Assembly (NCBI RefSeq): GCF_024169655.1
Contig: NZ_JALJWV010000001.1
Coordinates: 1,555,001-1,619,000 of the forward strand
Reading direction: 5' to 3'
Origin: Pseudomonas marginalis
GTDB taxonomy: Bacteria; Pseudomonadota; Gammaproteobacteria; Pseudomonadales; Pseudomonadaceae
DNA length: 64,000 bases
Position numbers and translations under genes: made by a program. The notes beneath the pieces were generated by a model that searched no databases, had not been told where the DNA came from, and saw only the letters and a list, made by a program, of their open reading frames with translations. Of this stretch, positions 48,211-59,505 are shown one piece after another; within the stretch, counting starts at the first letter, position 1, and the number at the start of each line of letters is the position of its first letter.

Positions 48211-49986
48211 ATGTTCTCAGTCCGTCAACGCCGTGCAATTCGCCTGGCCAGCCGCTTCATTGCGCCCTACCGCTGGCAGGCGCTCGGTGCGTTGGTGGCG
48301 CTGATCGTCACCGCGGGTATCACCTTGTCCATGGGGCAGGGCATTCGCCTGCTGGTGGACCAGGGGTTCATGACCCAATCGCCGCACTTGCTCAACCAGT
48401 CTATCGGCCTGTTCATGATCCTGGTGCTGGGCCTGGCCGTCGGCACGTTTGCGCGGTTTTACCTGGTGTCGTGGATCGGTGAGCGGGTGGTGGCTGACAT
48501 TCGCCGGCAGGTGTTCAATCACCTGATCTACCTGCATCCGGGTTTTTATGAAAACAACCGCAGCTCGGAAATCCAGTCGCGGTTGACCACCGACACCACC
48601 CTGTTGCAATCGGTGATCGGCTCCTCGTTGTCGCTGTTCCTGCGCAACGCCTTGATGGTCATCGGTGGCATCGTGCTGCTGTTTGTCACCAATCCCAAGC
48701 TCACCAGCATCGTTGTGGTGGCGCTGCCGCTGGTGCTGGCGCCGATCCTGATTTTCGGCCGCCGCGTGCGCAGCCTGTCGCGCTTGAGCCAGGACCGCAT
48801 TGCCGACGTCGGCAGCTACGTGTCCGAGACGCTCGGCCAGATCAAGACCGTGCAGGCCTATAACCACCAGGCGCAGGACGAACAACGCTTTGCCGTGACC
48901 GTCGAAGACGCCTTCGCCACGGCGCGCAAACGCATCGCCCAGCGCGCCTGGCTGATCACCCTGGTGATCATGCTGGTGCTCGGTGCTGTCGGGGTGATGC
49001 TGTGGGTTGGCGGGATGGACGTGATCAGCGGGCGCATTTCCGGCGGCGAGCTGGCGGCGTTTGTGTTCTACAGCCTGATCGTCGGCAGCGCCGTCGGCAC
49101 GTTGAGCGAAGTGCTCGGCGAGTTGCAGCGCGCCGCCGGTGCGGCGGAGCGGATCGGCGAGTTGCTGCAGTCGAACAACGAGATCCAGGCGCCCGCCAGC
49201 GGCACCGTGCAGTTACCAGACCGCGTCAGCGGCCGTATGGAGCTGCAAGACCTGCGCTTTTCCTACCCCTCGCGGCCGGACACTTACGCCATCGACGGTT
49301 TGAGCCTGACCATCAATCCCGGTGAAACCCTGGCGCTGGTGGGGCCGTCCGGTGCGGGCAAATCGACGATTTTTGATCTGCTGCTGCGCTTTTATGATCC
49401 CCAGCACGGTCGCATCCTGCTCGAAGGCCACCCGCTGACCGAACTCGACCCCCAGGACCTGCGCCGCCACTTCGCCCTGGTGTCCCAGAGCCCGGCGCTG
49501 TTTTTCGGCAGCGTTGAAGACAACATCCGCTATGGCAACCCGACCGCCACCCGCGAGCAGGTCGAAGCCGCCGCGCGCATCGCCCATGCCCACGACTTCA
49601 TCCTGCAAATGCCCGATGGTTACCAGACCCACCTCGGCGACGCCGGCATGGGCCTCTCCGGCGGCCAACGGCAACGCCTGGCCATCGCCCGCGCGCTGCT
49701 GGTGGACGCGCCGATCCTGCTGCTGGACGAAGCCACCAGCGCCCTCGACGCGCAGAGTGAACACCTGATCCAGCAGGCGCTGCCGCAACTGATGCATGGC
49801 CGCACCACGCTGGTTATCGCGCATCGCCTGGCGACGGTGAAGCATGCGGACCGGATTGCCGTGATGGACCAGGGCAAGCTGGTGGCGATCGGCACGCATC
49901 AGCAGTTGATCGCGAGTAACCCGCTGTATGCGCGGTTGGCGGCGTTGCAGTTCAGCGATGGCGTGGAGGAACAGGCTGCGCACTGA
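48211..49986 (+). CDS. MsbA-like ABC exporter (fused permease-ATPase)
   Basis: A 591-residue half-transporter: six-helix type I exporter domain (about 15-310) and an ATPase with Walker A GPSGAGKSTIFDLLLRFYDP, Q-loop SQSPALFFGSVEDNIRYG, signature LSGGQRQRLAIARALL, Walker B ILLLDEATSALD and H-loop IAHRLATV. It works as a homodimer. AGGTGA eight bases upstream favours ATG 48211 over 48202. It belongs to the lipid/drug exporter branch; true MsbA is normally elsewhere, next to lpxK, so the substrate is open. Confidence 0.88.
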   Translation: MFSVRQRRAIRLASRFIAPYRWQALGALVALIVTAGITLSMGQGIRLLVDQGFMTQSPHLLNQSIGLFMILVLGLAVGTFARFYLVSWIGERVVADIRRQVFNHLIYLHPGFYENNRSSEIQSRLTTDTTLLQSVIGSSLSLFLRNALMVIGGIVLLFVTNPKLTSIVVVALPLVLAPILIFGRRVRSLSRLSQDRIADVGSYVSETLGQIKTVQAYNHQAQDEQRFAVTVEDAFATARKRIAQRAWLITLVIMLVLGAVGVMLWVGGMDVISGRISGGELAAFVFYSLIVGSAVGTLSEVLGELQRAAGAAERIGELLQSNNEIQAPASGTVQLPDRVSGRMELQDLRFSYPSRPDTYAIDGLSLTINPGETLALVGPSGAGKSTIFDLLLRFYDPQHGRILLEGHPLTELDPQDLRRHFALVSQSPALFFGSVEDNIRYGNPTATREQVEAAARIAHAHDFILQMPDGYQTHLGDAGMGLSGGQRQRLAIARALLVDAPILLLDEATSALDAQSEHLIQQALPQLMHGRTTLVIAHRLATVKHADRIAVMDQGKLVAIGTHQQLIASNPLYARLAALQFSDGVEEQAAH

Positions 49987-50000
49987 AATCACCGCGCATA

Positions 50001-50032
50001 AAAATGCCCGCATCCTTCGATGCGGGCATTTT
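50001..50032. terminator. Bidirectional intrinsic terminator
   Basis: Perfect 14-bp stem AAAATGCCCGCATC / GATGCGGGCATTTT around CTTC, with A's and T's on the two sides. It lies between convergent ABC exporter and slt genes. Confidence 0.9.
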
Positions 50033-50049
50033 TGTGTGTGCGTCAGGCT

Positions 50050-51978
50050 TTATTGATCATCGAAGTAACGCTCGTGCCAGTCCACCAACGGCTGTGGCGA
50101 ATTGAGCTTCTGCCCGTAGATCACCGAATAAGACAGCACGTTCTGCACATACTGGCGGGTTTCGTCGAACGGGATGCTTTCCACCCACACGTCGAAACTC
50201 AGGTGATCGGCACCGCGCAGCCACTGGCGCACGCGGCCGGGGCCGGCGTTGTAGGCGGCGGAAGCGAGGACGCGGTTGCCGTTGAATTGGCTATGCACCT
50301 GGCTCAGGTAAGCCGCACCGAGCTGGATGTTTTTGTCCGGGTCGAGCACCTGGGCCGGGGAGGCCAGCGGGATGCTGAACTTGCGCGCAGTGTCTTTGGC
50401 AGTGCCGGGCATCAGTTGCATCAGGCCGCTGGCGCCGACGCCGGAGCGGGCGTCGTCCATGAACGCGCTTTCCTGGCGGGTGATGGCGAACACCCAGCTC
50501 GAATGCAGGCCGCGTACCTTGGCTTCGCGCACCAGGGTGTCGCGGTGGGCCATCGGGAAGCGGATGTCGAGGTCATCCCAGTACTGCGCCTGGCTGATGG
50601 TACGGATCGCCGGGAAGTACCACTTCATGTCGTAGGCCAACCTGGCCTGGGCGACCATTTCGTCGCGGTTGAAGTGACGGCTGACGTGGTACCACTCGCG
50701 GCGGCCATCGACCACCTGGCCACGCGCATAGAACTCCAGGGCGCGGCGCACGCCGGGGGTGTTGCGCACTTTGTTGATCAGCGCCTGGCTCATCAGCAGC
50801 GGCTTGTTGATCAACTGGTACGGGGCTCTGGAGCGGTCGGCGGCGAGGAAACCGTAGAAATCCCGCTCCCGCGACAGGTTCTTGTACAGCACCAGGGCTT
50901 GCGGGTTTTTCGGCTCGGCCAATTCAAGGCTGCGGGCCTGCCAGTAGCGCCAGCGGTTGGTGGTGGCCAAGTCTTGTGGGAGTTTGCGCGTGAGTTGGTA
51001 GGCGTCTTCCCAGCGAGCCAGGCGCAACAGCAGGCGCAGGCGCCATTCGGACACGGTGTTGTCGCGCAGTTCGGGGTCGTACTTGGTCATCACCTCAAGG
51101 GCGCGTGGGTCAAAGCGCTTGGCCAGGGTCAGGCCAATCTCGCGGGCAATCGCCACTTTTTCGTCACGGGAGAAGTGCATGCTGGTGGCGTAGCCGTCGA
51201 GCATGGCCATGGCCTTGTCCGGGTCCTGGCGCGCCAGACGGCGCAGGCCCAGGCCCACGGCGTCAGACATCGCCTCGGTGGCCGGCAGGAAGCGCGACGG
51301 GTCGCTGAGCATCTCGGGCTTTTGCGCCACGTCCACCATCAGGCGGCCTTGGGCGCCGAGGGTCGGCAGGCTTTTCACCAGGCTGTTGGCCAGCGCGTAG
51401 TTGCGGGCTTCGGCGGCGAGCTTGGCGCGGTCCCAGATTTTCTGTTCGGTGAGTTGGCCATCTGAGGCCCACTGCGCAAAGGTGGCATCACAGGCCGCCG
51501 GTTGGGATTTGCCAGTCAGCCAGAGTTTCTCGGCGGTCTTGTAGCCTTCGGCCTTCAGATTGTGCGTGAGCTGGAACTGGCCATGCAGGCAATCGAGCTC
51601 GACGAAGTTGAGCTTGGGGTCGTAGTACTTTTCAAAGGTCTGCCAGTCGCCACGGTCGGCCAGCCAGCGCAACCAACGCAGCTTCATCCAGTTGGCTTGG
51701 GGCAGGTCGCCGTTTTTAGCGAGGAATTGTTCGATTTCCTCGTTGCTGGCGGTCTTCAGGCGGGCGGTCAACTCGTCGTAGGCCAGGTACGGCGTCAGCG
51801 GATAATCGGCCAGGGCCTGGCTGTATTGCATGTACGGCCCGGTATCGCCTTTGGCCAGGGCGCGTTTGGCCTCATCGTAATATTGACGTTGGGTAGTGAT
51901 GTCCACGGCCAGGGCGGATTGAGCGGCAGTGGCGGTAAGAAGCAGACAAGATAAAAAGTTGAAAAGGCGACTGCGCAT
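50050..51978 (-). CDS. slt: Soluble lytic murein transglycosylase
   Basis: A 642-residue periplasmic enzyme with a signal peptide (1-24, SALAV), a long alpha-superhelical U-domain and a C-terminal lysozyme-like domain. The catalytic Glu is Glu503 in AITRQESAF, followed by SGVGASGLMQLMPGTAKD, NIQLGAAYLS and LASAAYNAGPGRVRQW. It cleaves peptidoglycan to 1,6-anhydromuropeptides. ATG 51978 starts the signal peptide (MRSRLFNF); an upstream start at 52026 is not used. Confidence 0.95.
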   Translation of the reverse strand: MRSRLFNFLSCLLLTATAAQSALAVDITTQRQYYDEAKRALAKGDTGPYMQYSQALADYPLTPYLAYDELTARLKTASNEEIEQFLAKNGDLPQANWMKLRWLRWLADRGDWQTFEKYYDPKLNFVELDCLHGQFQLTHNLKAEGYKTAEKLWLTGKSQPAACDATFAQWASDGQLTEQKIWDRAKLAAEARNYALANSLVKSLPTLGAQGRLMVDVAQKPEMLSDPSRFLPATEAMSDAVGLGLRRLARQDPDKAMAMLDGYATSMHFSRDEKVAIAREIGLTLAKRFDPRALEVMTKYDPELRDNTVSEWRLRLLLRLARWEDAYQLTRKLPQDLATTNRWRYWQARSLELAEPKNPQALVLYKNLSRERDFYGFLAADRSRAPYQLINKPLLMSQALINKVRNTPGVRRALEFYARGQVVDGRREWYHVSRHFNRDEMVAQARLAYDMKWYFPAIRTISQAQYWDDLDIRFPMAHRDTLVREAKVRGLHSSWVFAITRQESAFMDDARSGVGASGLMQLMPGTAKDTARKFSIPLASPAQVLDPDKNIQLGAAYLSQVHSQFNGNRVLASAAYNAGPGRVRQWLRGADHLSFDVWVESIPFDETRQYVQNVLSYSVIYGQKLNSPQPLVDWHERYFDDQ

Positions 51979-52191
51979 GAGACGTCCGTGCAGAGAAATC
52001 ACGACTAGCGCCGGCATCGCCGACACTCATTGCCTCTAGCTTAGCCTTTTGCCAGCGGCCGGTGAAAGCTTTGCTGACCGGTTCGTTCAAGTTCGCCGAA
52101 ATTGTCCTACAGAACGCGTCAGTAGCGAAAATGCCGACCGCATCCCACCCTCAACTCAGGTAGAATGCGCGCCCAGTTTTTGGAGAAGCGT

Positions 52192-54111
52192 ATGACCCTG
52201 CTCAAATTCAGCGATGTGTCCCTTGCTTTCGGCGCTATGCCGTTGTTGGACAAGGTGTCCTGGCAGATCGCCCGTGGTGAGCGGGTGTGCATCATCGGCC
52301 GCAACGGCACCGGTAAATCCAGCATGATGAAGCTGGTAAAGGGCGACCAGAAGCCCGATGAAGGCTCTGTTTGGCGTGCCCCCGGCCTCAAGATTGGTGA
52401 ATTGCCGCAGGAATTGCCGGTGGCCGACGGACGGACAGTGTTCGACGTGGTCGCCGAAGGCCTCGACGGCGTTGGCGCGTTGCTCGCCCAGTACCATCAC
52501 CTGGCGCAGAACTGCGTCACCGAAGAAGATCTGGACAAGCTGATGCACGTCCAGCAAGACCTCGAAGCCCGTGACGGCTGGCGCTTGCAGCAGTTGGTGG
52601 ACAGCACCCTGAGCCGCCTGCAACTGCCGGCCGACAAGACCCTCGCCGAATTGTCCGGTGGCTGGCGTCGTCGCGTGCTGCTGGCCCAGGCCCTGGTGTC
52701 CGAGCCGGACCTGCTGCTGCTCGACGAACCGACCAACCACTTGGACATCGGTGCGATTGCCTGGCTCGAAGAAGCCCTCAAGGATTTCCAGGGTGCCGTG
52801 CTGTTCATCACGCACGACCGATCCTTCCTGCAGAACCTGGCGACACGCATCCTCGAACTGGACCGTGGTGGCCTGATCGACTGGAACGGCGACTACGCCA
52901 GCTTCCTGGTCCACAAGGAGGCCACCCTGGCCGCCGAAGATACCGCCAACGCTTTGTTCGACAAGCGTCTGGCCCAGGAAGAAGTGTGGATTCGCCAGGG
53001 CATCAAGGCGCGCCGCACCCGTAACGAAGGCCGTGTACGCGCACTCAAAGCCCTGCGCGTTGAGCGCGGTGAGCGTCGCGAGCGCACCGGCAAGGCCAAC
53101 ATCATGCTGGAAACCGCCGATAAGTCCGGCAAACAGGTGATGGTGCTGGATAACGTTAGCTTCCATCACCCGGACGGTCCGTTCCTGATCAAGGACTTCT
53201 CCATGGTCCTGCAGCGCGGCGACCGCATCGGCCTGCTCGGCGCCAACGGCACCGGCAAGACCACGTTGCTCAAGCTGATGCTCAGCGGCCTGCAGCCGAC
53301 CAGCGGTAAAGTGGAAGAGGGTACGCGCATCGACGTGGCCTACTTCGACCAGTTGCGTCACCAGTTGGACCTGGAAAAAACCGTGATCGACAACGTCGCC
53401 GAAGGCCGCGACTTTATCGATATCGACGGCCAGAGCCGCCATGTACTGAGCTACCTGGGCGACTTCCTGTTCAGCCCGCAGCGCGCCCGAACGCCGGTCA
53501 AGGCCTTGTCCGGTGGTGAGCGCGCGCGCTTGCTGCTGGCCAAGCTGTTCAGCAAGCCGGCCAACTTGCTGGTCCTCGACGAACCGACCAACGACCTCGA
53601 CGTGGAAACCCTCGAGCTGCTGGAAGAGGTCCTGCTGACCTTCAACGGCACCGTGCTGATGGTCAGCCACGACCGGGCATTCCTCGACAACGTGGTCACC
53701 AGCACCCTGGTCTTCGAAGGTGAGGGCAAGGTGCGCGAGTACGTCGGTGGTTACCAGGACTGGCTGCGCCAGGGCGGCTCGCCGCGCCTGTTGGGCGTGA
53801 CCGAGAGCAAGTCCGGCAAGGCCGACTTGAGCTCCGCCGTCGTGGCCCCTGTGGCCGCCGCTGCACCGGCTGCGGAAGCCGCGCCTGCCGCGAAGAAGAA
53901 ACTCAGCTACAAGCTGCAGCGTGAGCTGGAAGCCCTGCCTGGTGAAATCGACGCCAAGGAGCAGCAGATCGCCGCGGTCGAAGCGGAAATGGCTGACGCG
54001 GGTTTTTACCTGCGTCCGGCGGCGGAAACTGCCAAGGTCATCGCGTCCCTGGAAACATTGAACCAGGAGCTGGAAGGGTTGGTTGAGCGTTGGGCCGAGC
54101 TGGATGCCTGA
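52192..54111 (+). CDS. uup: ABC-F ATPase Uup
   Basis: A 639-residue cytosolic protein with two ABC domains and no membrane part. First Walker A is GRNGTGKSSMM, signature LSGGWRRRVLLAQAL and LLLLDEPTNHLD; second Walker A is GANGTGKTTLLK, signature LSGGERARLLLAKLF and LVLDEPTNDLD. The C-terminus has an Ala/Pro linker then a coiled coil (KLSYKLQRELEALPGEIDAK onward), as in Uup. It acts on ribosomes or branched DNA intermediates. TGGAGAA precedes the ATG at 52192. Confidence 0.92.
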   Translation: MTLLKFSDVSLAFGAMPLLDKVSWQIARGERVCIIGRNGTGKSSMMKLVKGDQKPDEGSVWRAPGLKIGELPQELPVADGRTVFDVVAEGLDGVGALLAQYHHLAQNCVTEEDLDKLMHVQQDLEARDGWRLQQLVDSTLSRLQLPADKTLAELSGGWRRRVLLAQALVSEPDLLLLDEPTNHLDIGAIAWLEEALKDFQGAVLFITHDRSFLQNLATRILELDRGGLIDWNGDYASFLVHKEATLAAEDTANALFDKRLAQEEVWIRQGIKARRTRNEGRVRALKALRVERGERRERTGKANIMLETADKSGKQVMVLDNVSFHHPDGPFLIKDFSMVLQRGDRIGLLGANGTGKTTLLKLMLSGLQPTSGKVEEGTRIDVAYFDQLRHQLDLEKTVIDNVAEGRDFIDIDGQSRHVLSYLGDFLFSPQRARTPVKALSGGERARLLLAKLFSKPANLLVLDEPTNDLDVETLELLEEVLLTFNGTVLMVSHDRAFLDNVVTSTLVFEGEGKVREYVGGYQDWLRQGGSPRLLGVTESKSGKADLSSAVVAPVAAAAPAAEAAPAAKKKLSYKLQRELEALPGEIDAKEQQIAAVEAEMADAGFYLRPAAETAKVIASLETLNQELEGLVERWAELDA

Positions 54112-54127
54112 TTGATTCCAATGCATT

Positions 54128-54166
54128 AAAAAACCCGGTGTTCATCTGATGAACACCGGGTTTTTT
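54128..54166 (+). terminator. Intrinsic terminator of uup
   Basis: A 19-bp stem AAAAAACCCGGTGTTCATC paired with its complement across one base, ending TTTTTTATA. It also works in the opposite direction and faces the convergent usp gene. Confidence 0.93.
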
Positions 54167-54185
54167 ATAGGAGATGAGTTCAAAT

Positions 54186-54211
54186 GTGGGAGCAAGCAAG
54201 CCCCCTCCCAC
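54186..54211. repeat. Degenerate single REP palindrome
   Basis: GTGGGAGCAAGC AA GCCCCCTCCCAC: the right arm matches the GTGGGAGGGGGC family while the left arm has diverged. It lies between convergent uup and usp genes. Confidence 0.65.
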
Positions 54212-54229
54212 ATTGGATCTCCATCGGTC

Positions 54230-54667
54230 TTACGAGCTTTTTACCAGCTTCACCGCCAGCACATCGCACGGTGCGCCGTGCAGTACGTCATTGGCGGTGG
54301 AACCCAGCAGCAATGCCAGCCCGTGACGGCCATGGCTGCCGACCACGATCAGGTCGCAGCCCTGTTCCTTGGCCAGGTGATGGATTTCCTGGCGCGGCTG
54401 ACCATAGGTCAGGTGGCTCTGATCTTTTTTCAGGGTCGGGTACTTGGCGATCAGGCGCTCAAGGCGTTCCTTGGCTTGATCGAATTGCTGCTGTTGCAAT
54501 TGAGACAGGTCCATCGGCACGTCGCCGCCAAAGGCCATGGCCATCGGTTCGACGATATGCACCAGGGACAGCTTCGCAGTGTCGCCAGCCAGATCCACGG
54601 CGCGCTTGATCACTGGATCGCACTCTTCGGTCAGGTCGACGGCGACCAGAATATGTTCGTATGACAT
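54230..54667 (-). CDS. Universal stress protein (UspA family)
   Basis: A 145-residue single-domain Usp. ILVAVDLTEECDPVIKRAVDLA opens the fold and VVGSHGRHGLALLLGSTANDVL is the ATP-binding-type GxxG loop with the following S/T. QPRQEIHHLAKEQGCDLIVV is conserved. Such proteins help survival in stress and stationary phase. Divergent from the membrane-anchored hypothetical gene at 54773. Confidence 0.9.
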   Translation of the reverse strand: MSYEHILVAVDLTEECDPVIKRAVDLAGDTAKLSLVHIVEPMAMAFGGDVPMDLSQLQQQQFDQAKERLERLIAKYPTLKKDQSHLTYGQPRQEIHHLAKEQGCDLIVVGSHGRHGLALLLGSTANDVLHGAPCDVLAVKLVKSS

Positions 54668-54772
54668 GGGGCGTTCCTCCAGGGGACTGCAATAAGTTCA
54701 GTATGGCTGCTTTCAAGCGGATGGGGTTGCGTCAGGTCAAATCCGCTCATCTAGAAATTCGGGAGTACACAT

Positions 54773-55210
54773 ATGACGGTCTGGATAGTGGTGTCAATCC
54801 TCGCGGTGGTTTTGAGCCCCCTGGCATGGCTGCGCCCGTCGCCTCATCAGAGCGGGCGCATGGCCCTGCGCATGGAGGCGCGCCGTATGGGCCTGGCGAT
54901 GCAACTGTCGCCTCAGGAGTGGCCGCACTGGCTCAAGCAGGAGCCACCGAGCCCGTGCGCGCAATACCACCGGCCACGGCGCGGCAAGGTTCCTGCGCTA
55001 TGGAGTTACTGGCAGTTGGAGCCTGGGGTGTGGGTCAATCAATGGCAGGAACCGTGCGTGGATGAGACGTTGTTGGCGCATTTTGCGACGCTGCCGGCCA
55101 ACGTCTACAAAGTCGAGGCGGACCGGCAAATGATCGCATTGTGCTGGGGCGAGAAGGGCGAGGTGAGTGATCTGCAGGCCATTGATACGTTGCTCAAGGC
55201 CCTGGCCTGA
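54773..55210 (+). CDS. Membrane-anchored protein of unknown function
   Basis: A 145-residue protein with one N-terminal hydrophobic helix (2-20, VWIVVSILAVVLSPLAWL) followed by a soluble domain rich in Trp (WPHWL, WSYWQLEPGVWVNQW). GGGAG lies upstream of the ATG. The domain probably faces the cytosol or periplasm; no family recognised. Divergent from usp. Confidence 0.72.
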   Translation: MTVWIVVSILAVVLSPLAWLRPSPHQSGRMALRMEARRMGLAMQLSPQEWPHWLKQEPPSPCAQYHRPRRGKVPALWSYWQLEPGVWVNQWQEPCVDETLLAHFATLPANVYKVEADRQMIALCWGEKGEVSDLQAIDTLLKALA

Positions 55211-55704
55211 ACGCCAGGCAATAAAAAAGCCCGACATCATCATCGGGCGGGGTTGGCCAGGCAGGCCGGTAACTCTGTGTGTTCCACGCCGGGTATTCAT
55301 CCAGGCGTTTTGACTATTCGTTCATGGCTGCCGCAAGCCTAGCCGGATATCCGGATCTGTACAGCCTTTTTCAACATCGTGTTCATTATTGATTTTGTGA
55401 ATAATTGAATATTGGCGAAGCGTGGGCCGCGGGTTGGGGTTCTGAAATGACTGGAAAGTCGCGTTTTTCCTAGCGCTTTCGAGCGATTGACAATTGCCCG
55501 GAATTGGATGAAGGTGGCGTACCCAAATCAAACGGGCGTATGAATTGAGCGTTTGTCTGTCAGATGTCTCATACAGAATCCCGACTATCGCATTGGCGGG
55601 TGTGCCTGGCGCATTGGGGTGAGCATTGACGAAATTTTCAATGTCCATCCAGAGGCCAGCGTCCAATGTGTACTGTTCAGCTTCCATATCGTGGAGATCA
55701 GTTG
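55211..55704. other. 494-base gap before fadB with a leftward terminator
   Basis: No secure gene. A hairpin GCCCGA/TCGGGC at 55229-55248 is preceded by AAAAAA on the plus strand, so on the minus strand it reads as an intrinsic terminator. The only minus-strand frame upstream of it is 55322-55687 (121 codons), less GC-rich than its neighbours and without a clear ribosome binding site. The fadB promoter must lie in this gap. A CAAAC/GTTTG pair at 55529-55555 has 17 bases between halves. Confidence 0.45.
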
Positions 55705-57852
55705 ATGATTTACGAAGGTAAAGCCATCACGGTTAAGGCTCTTGAAAGTGGCATCGTCGAACTGAAATTCGACCTCAAGGGTGAGTCCGTCAACAAGTTC
55801 AACCGTCTAACCCTGAACGAACTGCGTCAGGCCGTAGACGCCATCAAAGCAGATGCTTCGGTCAAGGGCGTGATCGTCTCCAGCGGCAAGGACGTGTTTA
55901 TCGTCGGCGCCGACATCACCGAATTCGTCGAGAGCTTCAAGCTGCCCGATGCCGAGCTGGTGGCTGGCAACCTCGAAGCCAACAAGATTTTCAGCGATTT
56001 CGAAGACCTCAGCGTGCCGACCGTTGCCGCGATCAACGGCATCGCGCTGGGCGGCGGCCTGGAAATGTGCCTGGCCGCGGATTTCCGCGTCATGTCGGCC
56101 ACTGCGAAAATCGGCCTGCCGGAAGTCAAGTTGGGCATCTACCCAGGCTTTGGCGGCACCGTGCGCCTGCCGCGCATCATCGGTGCCGATAACGCCATCG
56201 AGTGGATCGCCGCCGGTAAGGAAAACAAGGCTGAAGACGCGCTGAAAGTCGGTGCTGTCGATGCCGTGGTTGCTCCGGACAAACTGGCCGAAGCGGCACT
56301 GAACCTGATCAAGGGCGCCATCAACGGCGAATTTGACTACAAGGCCAAGCGTCAGCCGAAGCTGGAAAAACTCAAGCTCAACGCTATCGAACAAATGATG
56401 GCGTTCGAAACCGCCAAAGGTTTCGTGGCAGGCCAGGCCGGCCCGAACTACCCGGCACCGGTTGAAGCGATCAAGACCATCCAGAAAGCCGCGAACTTCG
56501 GTCGCGACAAAGCCCTGGAAGTGGAAGCGGCGGGTTTCGTCAAACTGGCCAAGACCTCTGCTGCCCGGAGCCTGATTGGCTTGTTCCTGAACGATCAGGA
56601 ACTGAAGAAAAAGGCCAAGGCCTACGATGAAGTCGCCAAAGACGTGAAACAGGCCGCCGTACTTGGCGCCGGTATCATGGGCGGCGGTATTGCCTATCAG
56701 TCGGCGTCCAAAGGCACGCCGATCCTGATGAAAGACATCAACGAGCACGGCATCGAGCAAGGCCTGGCGGAAGCGGCCAAGCTGCTGGTGGGTCGCGTTG
56801 ATAAAGGTCGTATGACCGCTGCGAAAATGGCTGAAGTGCTTAACGGCATTCGTCCTACGCTGTCCTACGGCGATTTCGGCCACGTCGACCTGGTGGTCGA
56901 AGCGGTTGTCGAAAACCCGAAGGTCAAGCAAGCGGTGCTGGCTGAAGTGGAAGCCCAGGTCAAAGACGACACTATCCTGGCGTCCAACACCTCGACCATT
57001 TCCATCACGCTGCTGGCCAAGGCCCTCAAGCGTCCGGAAAACTTCGTCGGCATGCACTTCTTCAACCCGGTACACATGATGCCGCTGGTGGAAGTGATCC
57101 GTGGCGAGAAGTCCAGCGAGCTGGCCGTCGCCACCACCGTTGCCTACGCCAAGAAAATGGGCAAGAACCCGATCGTGGTCAACGACTGCCCGGGCTTCCT
57201 GGTCAACCGCGTGCTGTTCCCGTACTTCGGCGGTTTCGCCAAGCTGGTCAGCGCTGGCGTGGACTTTGTGCGTATCGACAAGGTCATGGAAAAATTCGGC
57301 TGGCCCATGGGCCCGGCGTACCTGATGGACGTGGTCGGCATCGACACCGGCCACCATGGCCGCGACGTGATGGCTGAAGGCTTCCCGGACCGCATGAAAG
57401 ACGACCGCCGCTCGGCGATCGACGCGCTCTACGAGGCCAAGCGCCTGGGCCAGAAAAACGGCAAGGGTTTCTACGCCTACGAGACCGACAAGAAGGGCAA
57501 GCAGAAGAAAGTGGCCGACCCGTCGGTTCACGAAGTACTCGCGCCGGTCATCTACGAGCAGCGTGAGGTGTCCGACGAGGACATCATCAACTGGATGATG
57601 ATCGCCCTGTGCCTGGAAACCGTGCGTTGCCTGGAAGACGGCATCGTTGAAACCGCCGCCGAAGCCGACATGGGCCTGGTGTACGGTATTGGTTTCCCTC
57701 CATTCCGTGGCGGTGCGCTGCGTTACATCGACTCGATCGGTGTGGCCGAGTTCGTTGCCCTGGCTGATCAATACGCTGATTTGGGCCCGCTGTACCACCC
57801 GACCGCGAAGCTGCGTGAGATGGCCAAGAATGGCCAGAGCTTCTTCGGTTAA
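55705..57852 (+). CDS. fadB: Fatty acid oxidation complex alpha subunit FadB
   Basis: A 715-residue multifunctional beta-oxidation enzyme. The N-terminal enoyl-CoA hydratase/isomerase domain shows [36 protein letters not shown] and [14 protein letters not shown]. The 3-hydroxyacyl-CoA dehydrogenase domain begins [18 protein letters not shown] (about 319-336) and has [15 protein letters not shown]. Length is that of Pseudomonas FadB/FaoA. It forms an alpha2beta2 complex with FadA, whose gene follows by 29 bases. GGAG precedes ATG 55705. Confidence 0.96.
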   Translation: MIYEGKAITVKALESGIVELKFDLKGESVNKFNRLTLNELRQAVDAIKADASVKGVIVSSGKDVFIVGADITEFVESFKLPDAELVAGNLEANKIFSDFEDLSVPTVAAINGIALGGGLEMCLAADFRVMSATAKIGLPEVKLGIYPGFGGTVRLPRIIGADNAIEWIAAGKENKAEDALKVGAVDAVVAPDKLAEAALNLIKGAINGEFDYKAKRQPKLEKLKLNAIEQMMAFETAKGFVAGQAGPNYPAPVEAIKTIQKAANFGRDKALEVEAAGFVKLAKTSAARSLIGLFLNDQELKKKAKAYDEVAKDVKQAAVLGAGIMGGGIAYQSASKGTPILMKDINEHGIEQGLAEAAKLLVGRVDKGRMTAAKMAEVLNGIRPTLSYGDFGHVDLVVEAVVENPKVKQAVLAEVEAQVKDDTILASNTSTISITLLAKALKRPENFVGMHFFNPVHMMPLVEVIRGEKSSELAVATTVAYAKKMGKNPIVVNDCPGFLVNRVLFPYFGGFAKLVSAGVDFVRIDKVMEKFGWPMGPAYLMDVVGIDTGHHGRDVMAEGFPDRMKDDRRSAIDALYEAKRLGQKNGKGFYAYETDKKGKQKKVADPSVHEVLAPVIYEQREVSDEDIINWMMIALCLETVRCLEDGIVETAAEADMGLVYGIGFPPFRGGALRYIDSIGVAEFVALADQYADLGPLYHPTAKLREMAKNGQSFFG

Positions 57853-57869
57853 GCGTCCCATACACTTGA

Positions 57870-59057
<1,188 letters not shown>

Positions 59058-59075
59058 GCGTTTAGTTGACGGAAG

Positions 59076-59105
59076 CCGGGGCCCAGTGCCCCGGTTTTTG
59101 TTTTT
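59076..59105 (+). terminator. Intrinsic terminator of fadBA
   Basis: CCGGGGC/GCCCCGG stem with a five-base loop followed by TTTTTGTTTTT. Confidence 0.92.
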
Positions 59106-59154
59106 CGGTAGGTTTATTATTTTTTTTTAACAAATTTTGTAAGGCGGCCAGAGC

Positions 59155-59391
59155 ATGAAAGTCGAACCAGGGCTCTACCAACATTATAAAGGTCCGCAGT
59201 ACCGCGTTTTTAATGTGGCGCGGCACTCCGAGACCGAAGAAGAAGTGGTGTTCTACCAAGCACTGTATGGCGATTACGGCTTTTGGGTGCGCCCTTTGAG
59301 CATGTTCCTCGAATCCGTCGAAGTTGACGGCGAACAGGTCCCGCGCTTTGCTTTGGTACAGGCCGAACCCAGTCTTTTTTCAGGGCAATAA
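59155..59391 (+). CDS. DUF1653 domain protein
   Basis: A 78-residue protein of the DUF1653 family (PGLYQHYKGPQYRVFNVARH near the start, YGFWVRPLSMFLE in the middle), an SH3-like small fold of unknown role. The 40 bases before it are unusually AT-rich (TTTATTATTTTTTTTTAACAAA), consistent with a promoter. Position between fadA and topA is conserved in Pseudomonas. Confidence 0.87.
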   Translation: MKVEPGLYQHYKGPQYRVFNVARHSETEEEVVFYQALYGDYGFWVRPLSMFLESVEVDGEQVPRFALVQAEPSLFSGQ

Positions 59392-59505
59392 CGGCAGGCC
59401 GCGCAGAATGCTGCGCTTGACCTCACCCGGTTGCCACTATATATAGCGTTGCCGCGTCAGGCGCCAACTGCCTTTCACTTCTCGAATTCAGGAATTTTCC
59501 GATCC

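Noticed and set aside
48211..49986. Assignment as the essential lipid A flippase msbA
   Set aside because: The usual lpxK/waa neighbours are missing, so only an MsbA-like exporter is claimed.
55529..55555. CAAAC-N17-GTTTG upstream of fadB as a PsrA operator
   Set aside because: The PsrA motif I know has only two to four bases between half sites; 17 is far too many.
55322..55687. 121-codon minus-strand frame upstream of fadB taken as a gene
   Set aside because: No ribosome binding site and its start lies 17 bases from the fadB start. The leftward terminator keeps the question open, so it is reported as a finding and not as a gene.
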